Positions 60,442 through 64,000 of a stretch of DNA of 64,000 nucleotides are shown in pieces (the first letter of the stretch is position 1; every line of letters starts with the position of its first letter). The position numbers were made by a program, and so were the translations under genes. The notes under the pieces are model-generated. The model was not told where the DNA came from. It saw nothing but the letters and a program-made list of their open reading frames with translations, and searched no databases. Where the stretch lies: contig BEXV01000106.1 of assembly GCA_003118195.1 (NCBI GenBank), positions 111,219 to 175,218 of the forward strand. The letters run 5' to 3'. This DNA comes from Hemicentrotus pulcherrimus (Eukaryota > Echinodermata > Echinoidea > Camarodonta > Strongylocentrotidae).

Positions 60442-63400
60442 CAGGTGGTGAGAGTGTGAGTGTGGCTTAAGAGTTCACATCACCTTTTTACAGACGACTT
60501 TCCATGATCGGTTCTCCTGCCATCGTGTAAGCTCAAGATGGATGTACTGACGAGTACAAACTGACTTACAGAATAGCTCGATTCAACAGTACGCTTTTAA
60601 ATAAGATATTATTAGGACAAGAAACCTTAGTGAAATACTTCGAGAATTGCTTAATTAATGGGATTTAAAAAAGTTTATCCCAGTGTTACGTTCTCATTGA
60701 CACATTAGAAAGGTGATGCTATGTGTAGTGTTTCATACCTGCTTCTTCAAGAGAGTAAGATCGATGAGGTTTGGGCCCAAGTTGCTATGGAAAAAGGGTA
60801 ACTCTTATCTCACTTTCTTTGATCCTAGTAACCGGTGTAAATATGTTTAGCTGGCTGGTAGCAGGAAATAATATGATGGATGGTGAAAGAGAACATTTTA
60901 CCTCATGGCATTTCAGAAAAAAAAAGATACCGCATAGAAACAAGACACACATGTTCATGATTATAAGAGAAATAATATTTTCAAAATTTATTATCTATTC
61001 AATATAAAATCATTAATGGATACTGGTTTACTTCATTAATAACACCATGCTCTTCACAGTTTTCCAAATACAACTGACAAATACATTAACACAATACAAA
61101 TATTAATTCATTATAATTTAATTGTTTCCTTTGTTTCTTATTCTCATTTCCTCGTTCTCACTTTTTTCTCTTTTTCATGTATTTATAAGGATTACTAAAA
61201 CGATTTAAAGTTACTGTACTCGAGCTACAGATAAATATTTTTTTTGCAGCGGTGCAGATAGATCTTAAGGTTCTACACTAAAATAAATGTATTTCATTTA
61301 AAAAATATCAAAACTTTAATGATTTTATGATCAAAGACAGATTAGGACATTGACATCAATACACACATTCAAATATGGAAGAATTACCCAAAAATTACAA
61401 GAGATAAAAATTCATTTGATCCGAAACTATCATAATATCCCATATCCATATATACACCTTTCTAAAATGAAATGCGATGAGATACAAAGCATTTCATGAA
61501 ATTATGTAGACCGAATGACATTTCATTTTCCTTCACAAAATATCGAAAATGTTATACTGACGCGCCGCCAATTTAAATTTGGTTTACCATTACCAGCAAA
61601 GGCATTAAATGCTTGCCCCTGAGAGGCAATTTTCAACGTGAACAGCTGCGTAGTTTCTAATCATTTCCACCGGTTGCTTTGCTAGAAAGCGCCACAGGTT
61701 CCATTTTTTCTCGAAAACCCCACAAAAGGGCAATCCTCGCCAAAAGGTTATCAACCATTTTTGACTTAATTGCCAATTTCCGATTCAGACATATAAGTGG
61801 GATTTGAGTTCCACAGATGGAAGGGGATGCTCTTGATTTGATTCTTAACCCATCTCTGTTATCTTGCCAAGAATGCATCATAACAAATCGGAACTCGCAA
61901 ATATACGGCATTGAAAGATGTACACGCCTTTGTCCTTATTTTCTTTAAGGACTCGATTTTGTGTTCGCTATCCAGTATACATGTAGTGTTTCTGCAACAC
62001 ACACACACACACACACAATCTTTTTCGAAAAAAATGTTAAATTATTACAAATAAATTTACTTTTTCTAAGAATTCTACCTAAATACATTAAAGTTGACAA
62101 AGGGGGAAACACGCACATATATTTTACAATTATTTCAGTTAACTGGTTATTTCAATTTCCTAAAATGGAAAATGCTACATGACAAACAAGACATTAGGAC
62201 AAAGAAAGCAGTTACAGAGTATGACCTAAAAACATGTAGTCAGCTGATGGTTGTCTCTAAATTCACCTTCAGATACATATGGATGTGGTCACGTGGTCTA
62301 ACGAAGCAAACAGCATGTAATGGTATATTTAAAACTGTGACGCCTTTTGTGCGCACGCCTTGTATCTCAACATGTGTACCTGACAGCGGGCAAGTACACA
62401 ATAAAGGTAACTGGATTTAATAGCACCGCCCCCTTTTTTTACTATGAACTTTCATAGTATTGTTCTTTAATAATTTCTCACTAAACAATAAGTTCTGGTG
62501 ATGCACTTCCTATCATTATGAGAAAAGCTGTCTTAAATATAGAATGTTCAGCAAGAAAAGAGCAGCAGTTGTGGAATCGGTCACTGATTAAGAATGTAGA
62601 TTGAAATTAAAATATTTTTTATTTTAAATTCTGTTAATGGTAATGGATATTTTTTCCAACCGATATTTGGTTATCAGAGATGTGCAATCAAAGCAAGTGT
62701 AAAGTGGAATTGCCCATGTGTATATATCGCGAGTTCTAATTTTAGACTGATGCGTCCGTTTTTTTTCAAACCTTTGTGAAAAATAGATAAACAAAAGCAT
62801 GCTTACATTGTGAATAACAGAGTGTATCTCGATCTGACCTCTAATCATGGAAAACTAGTCATCAAAGATAATATCAAATCGAAGGTAAATCAAAATGTCG
62901 GTGAGATTTCATTTAAAGCATGGAAATGATGGAGTGAGTTTGAAACATATTTAAAGCTATTTAAGGAAATAAATGATTAAGGAAAGGAAGACTTAGATGA
63001 TTTCAGTAGAACATTTTTTAGAGTTACTATGATTCTTTTTTCTCGTAATAATTTATTTTAAAAAAAACAGCGAAAGGATATTTTTGTCGGAAGGAAAACA
63101 AATTCAATTAAGATCATTATTTAGGTGATGGATTTACGACCACCGACTGGAATCGTGTAGCAATGCCACAAATGATATTTTAAACCTATGTAAATCCTTT
63201 CCCAGTTTGGCAACACAAAAAAATCCATCTTACCCAAGAAATTGACATAGGAAAAAAATCAATATCCATTATGTAGCCGCAATTCTACATACATTCAACT
63301 CAAGTCTCGCTATTCTAAATCCATGAATTCTTCACTGAACTGAATTTCGACTCTAGCCGTCAATCAACCTAAGTACAAATACACGGTGTAAGTTGTTACC

Positions 63401-63479
63401 TCGATGTTGTAACACGAATCACTTACAGCTTTCTACTTCACTAGTGCCAGAGTACACTTTCCTTAGCAAAACGCAGTGA
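60442..63479. other. Anonymous AT-rich DNA
   Basis: Short frames only (for example 61657-61911 minus, 62094-62420 plus) with no recognised domain; one short AC repeat. Confidence 0.5.
61998..62019 (+). repeat. (AC)n microsatellite
   Basis: Short uninterrupted AC repeat. Confidence 0.9.
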
Positions 63480-63612
63480 CGAATAAAGAGAGACACATGG
63501 AGATAGATATATAGAGAGACAGAGGAAAAGAGGGAAAGAAAGAGAGAGAGAGAGAGGGAGAGAGAGTCATACAGACAGATGAGGAAAAAGGTAGGAGAGG
63601 GGGGGGGGGTTC
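63480..63612 (+). repeat. (GA)n tract ending in G-run
   Basis: GAGA-rich DNA followed by AGGAGAGG and a run of about 11 G, the same GA-then-G layout as at 53.7 kb. Confidence 0.9.
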
Positions 63613-64000
63613 CAGATTTACAGACACTTCAATCTCACTTAAGCTGCATTTGTCAGCAGGCTTTCATTTCCAAGCTTATATATGGAAGGAGTTAAGGCTC
63701 GTGGAAGACAAAACTGTCCCCATCCCAATCCCCATTTTCTCGAGTCAAGCTATTTGATGGCGATGAGACATCACTTTCTATAGAGAAGTGCTCAGAATTA
63801 GTCAATCTAAAAGCTGTACACATTTACGTTCCCGGTTGGGCCTAACCATTCAAACATTTGATTTTAGTAGCTCATTACCAGCGATTGTTGATTAGTGGAA
63901 CAAACACTGGACAGTCACACTCCAAATTTCCACACACACACACATCGCATCATGTACTCCATAGAATATGCCAGTCTAGGATTCATTATTATGTCAATAG

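Noticed and set aside
1..64000. CRISPR array, prokaryotic operon, phage or plasmid features
   Set aside because: No regularly spaced direct repeats with unique spacers and no bacterial gene organisation; the content is eukaryotic throughout.

Overview
This is a gene-poor, AT-rich eukaryotic genomic window with assembly gaps: N runs at 8360-8706 and 44816-45424, and single N's at 10516 and 56856. Dense simple repeats (AG/CT, CA, TA, trinucleotides and poly-G/poly-C), non-LTR retrotransposon remains, a tRNA-derived SINE, several short terminal-inverted-repeat elements and one invertebrate-type otopetrin gene suggest a marine invertebrate deuterostome, most likely a sea urchin. That assignment is an inference from repeat style and gene type; no species-diagnostic gene was seen.

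The only convincing cellular protein gene is an intronless otopetrin-like (proton channel family) gene on the minus strand at 36554-38437. Its reading frame is intact for about 627 codons except for one in-frame TAA at 37673-37675, in the loop between the N-terminal and C-terminal halves. It is either a young pseudogene or null allele, a sequence error, or a readthrough case.

Region by region: 1-6.7 kb is quiet AT-rich DNA holding one MITE-like element (1299-1712). 6.7-10.5 kb has a TG repeat, a cluster of long homopolymers, a 52-bp minisatellite running into the first gap, and a frameshifted non-LTR reverse transcriptase remnant (9340-9747). 12.8-14.3 kb is a 5'-truncated non-LTR retrotransposon on the minus strand with a TTTA-type tail; its broken RT frame is joined in frame to a signal-peptide-like sequence. 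15-20 kb holds microsatellites and a possible Helitron 3' end (20164-20202). 20.66-21.47 kb is a strikingly GC-rich element with matching ends, followed by a SINE (21853-22142). 22-34 kb is mostly anonymous sequence with purine tracts, a foldback hairpin element (28811-28950) and a trinucleotide-rich tract. 34-41.4 kb contains the otopetrin gene, three copies of a diverged repeat, and a 1.88-kb element (39288-41171) rich in TGACGTCA palindromes. 41.5-64 kb is simple repeats, the second gap inside a GAATA-type pentamer array, a probable LINE 3' end (about 59690-59826), and a short MITE-like element (60293-60441).

No operon, CRISPR array, rRNA gene or intact tRNA gene was seen. Nothing links the features into a pathway; apart from the otopetrin gene the window is intergenic or intronic DNA shaped by mobile elements. 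I did not find a convincing new multi-gene system. The best leads are the stop-interrupted otopetrin, the GC-rich element, the palindrome-studded element next to the gene, and the signal-peptide/retrotransposon junction.
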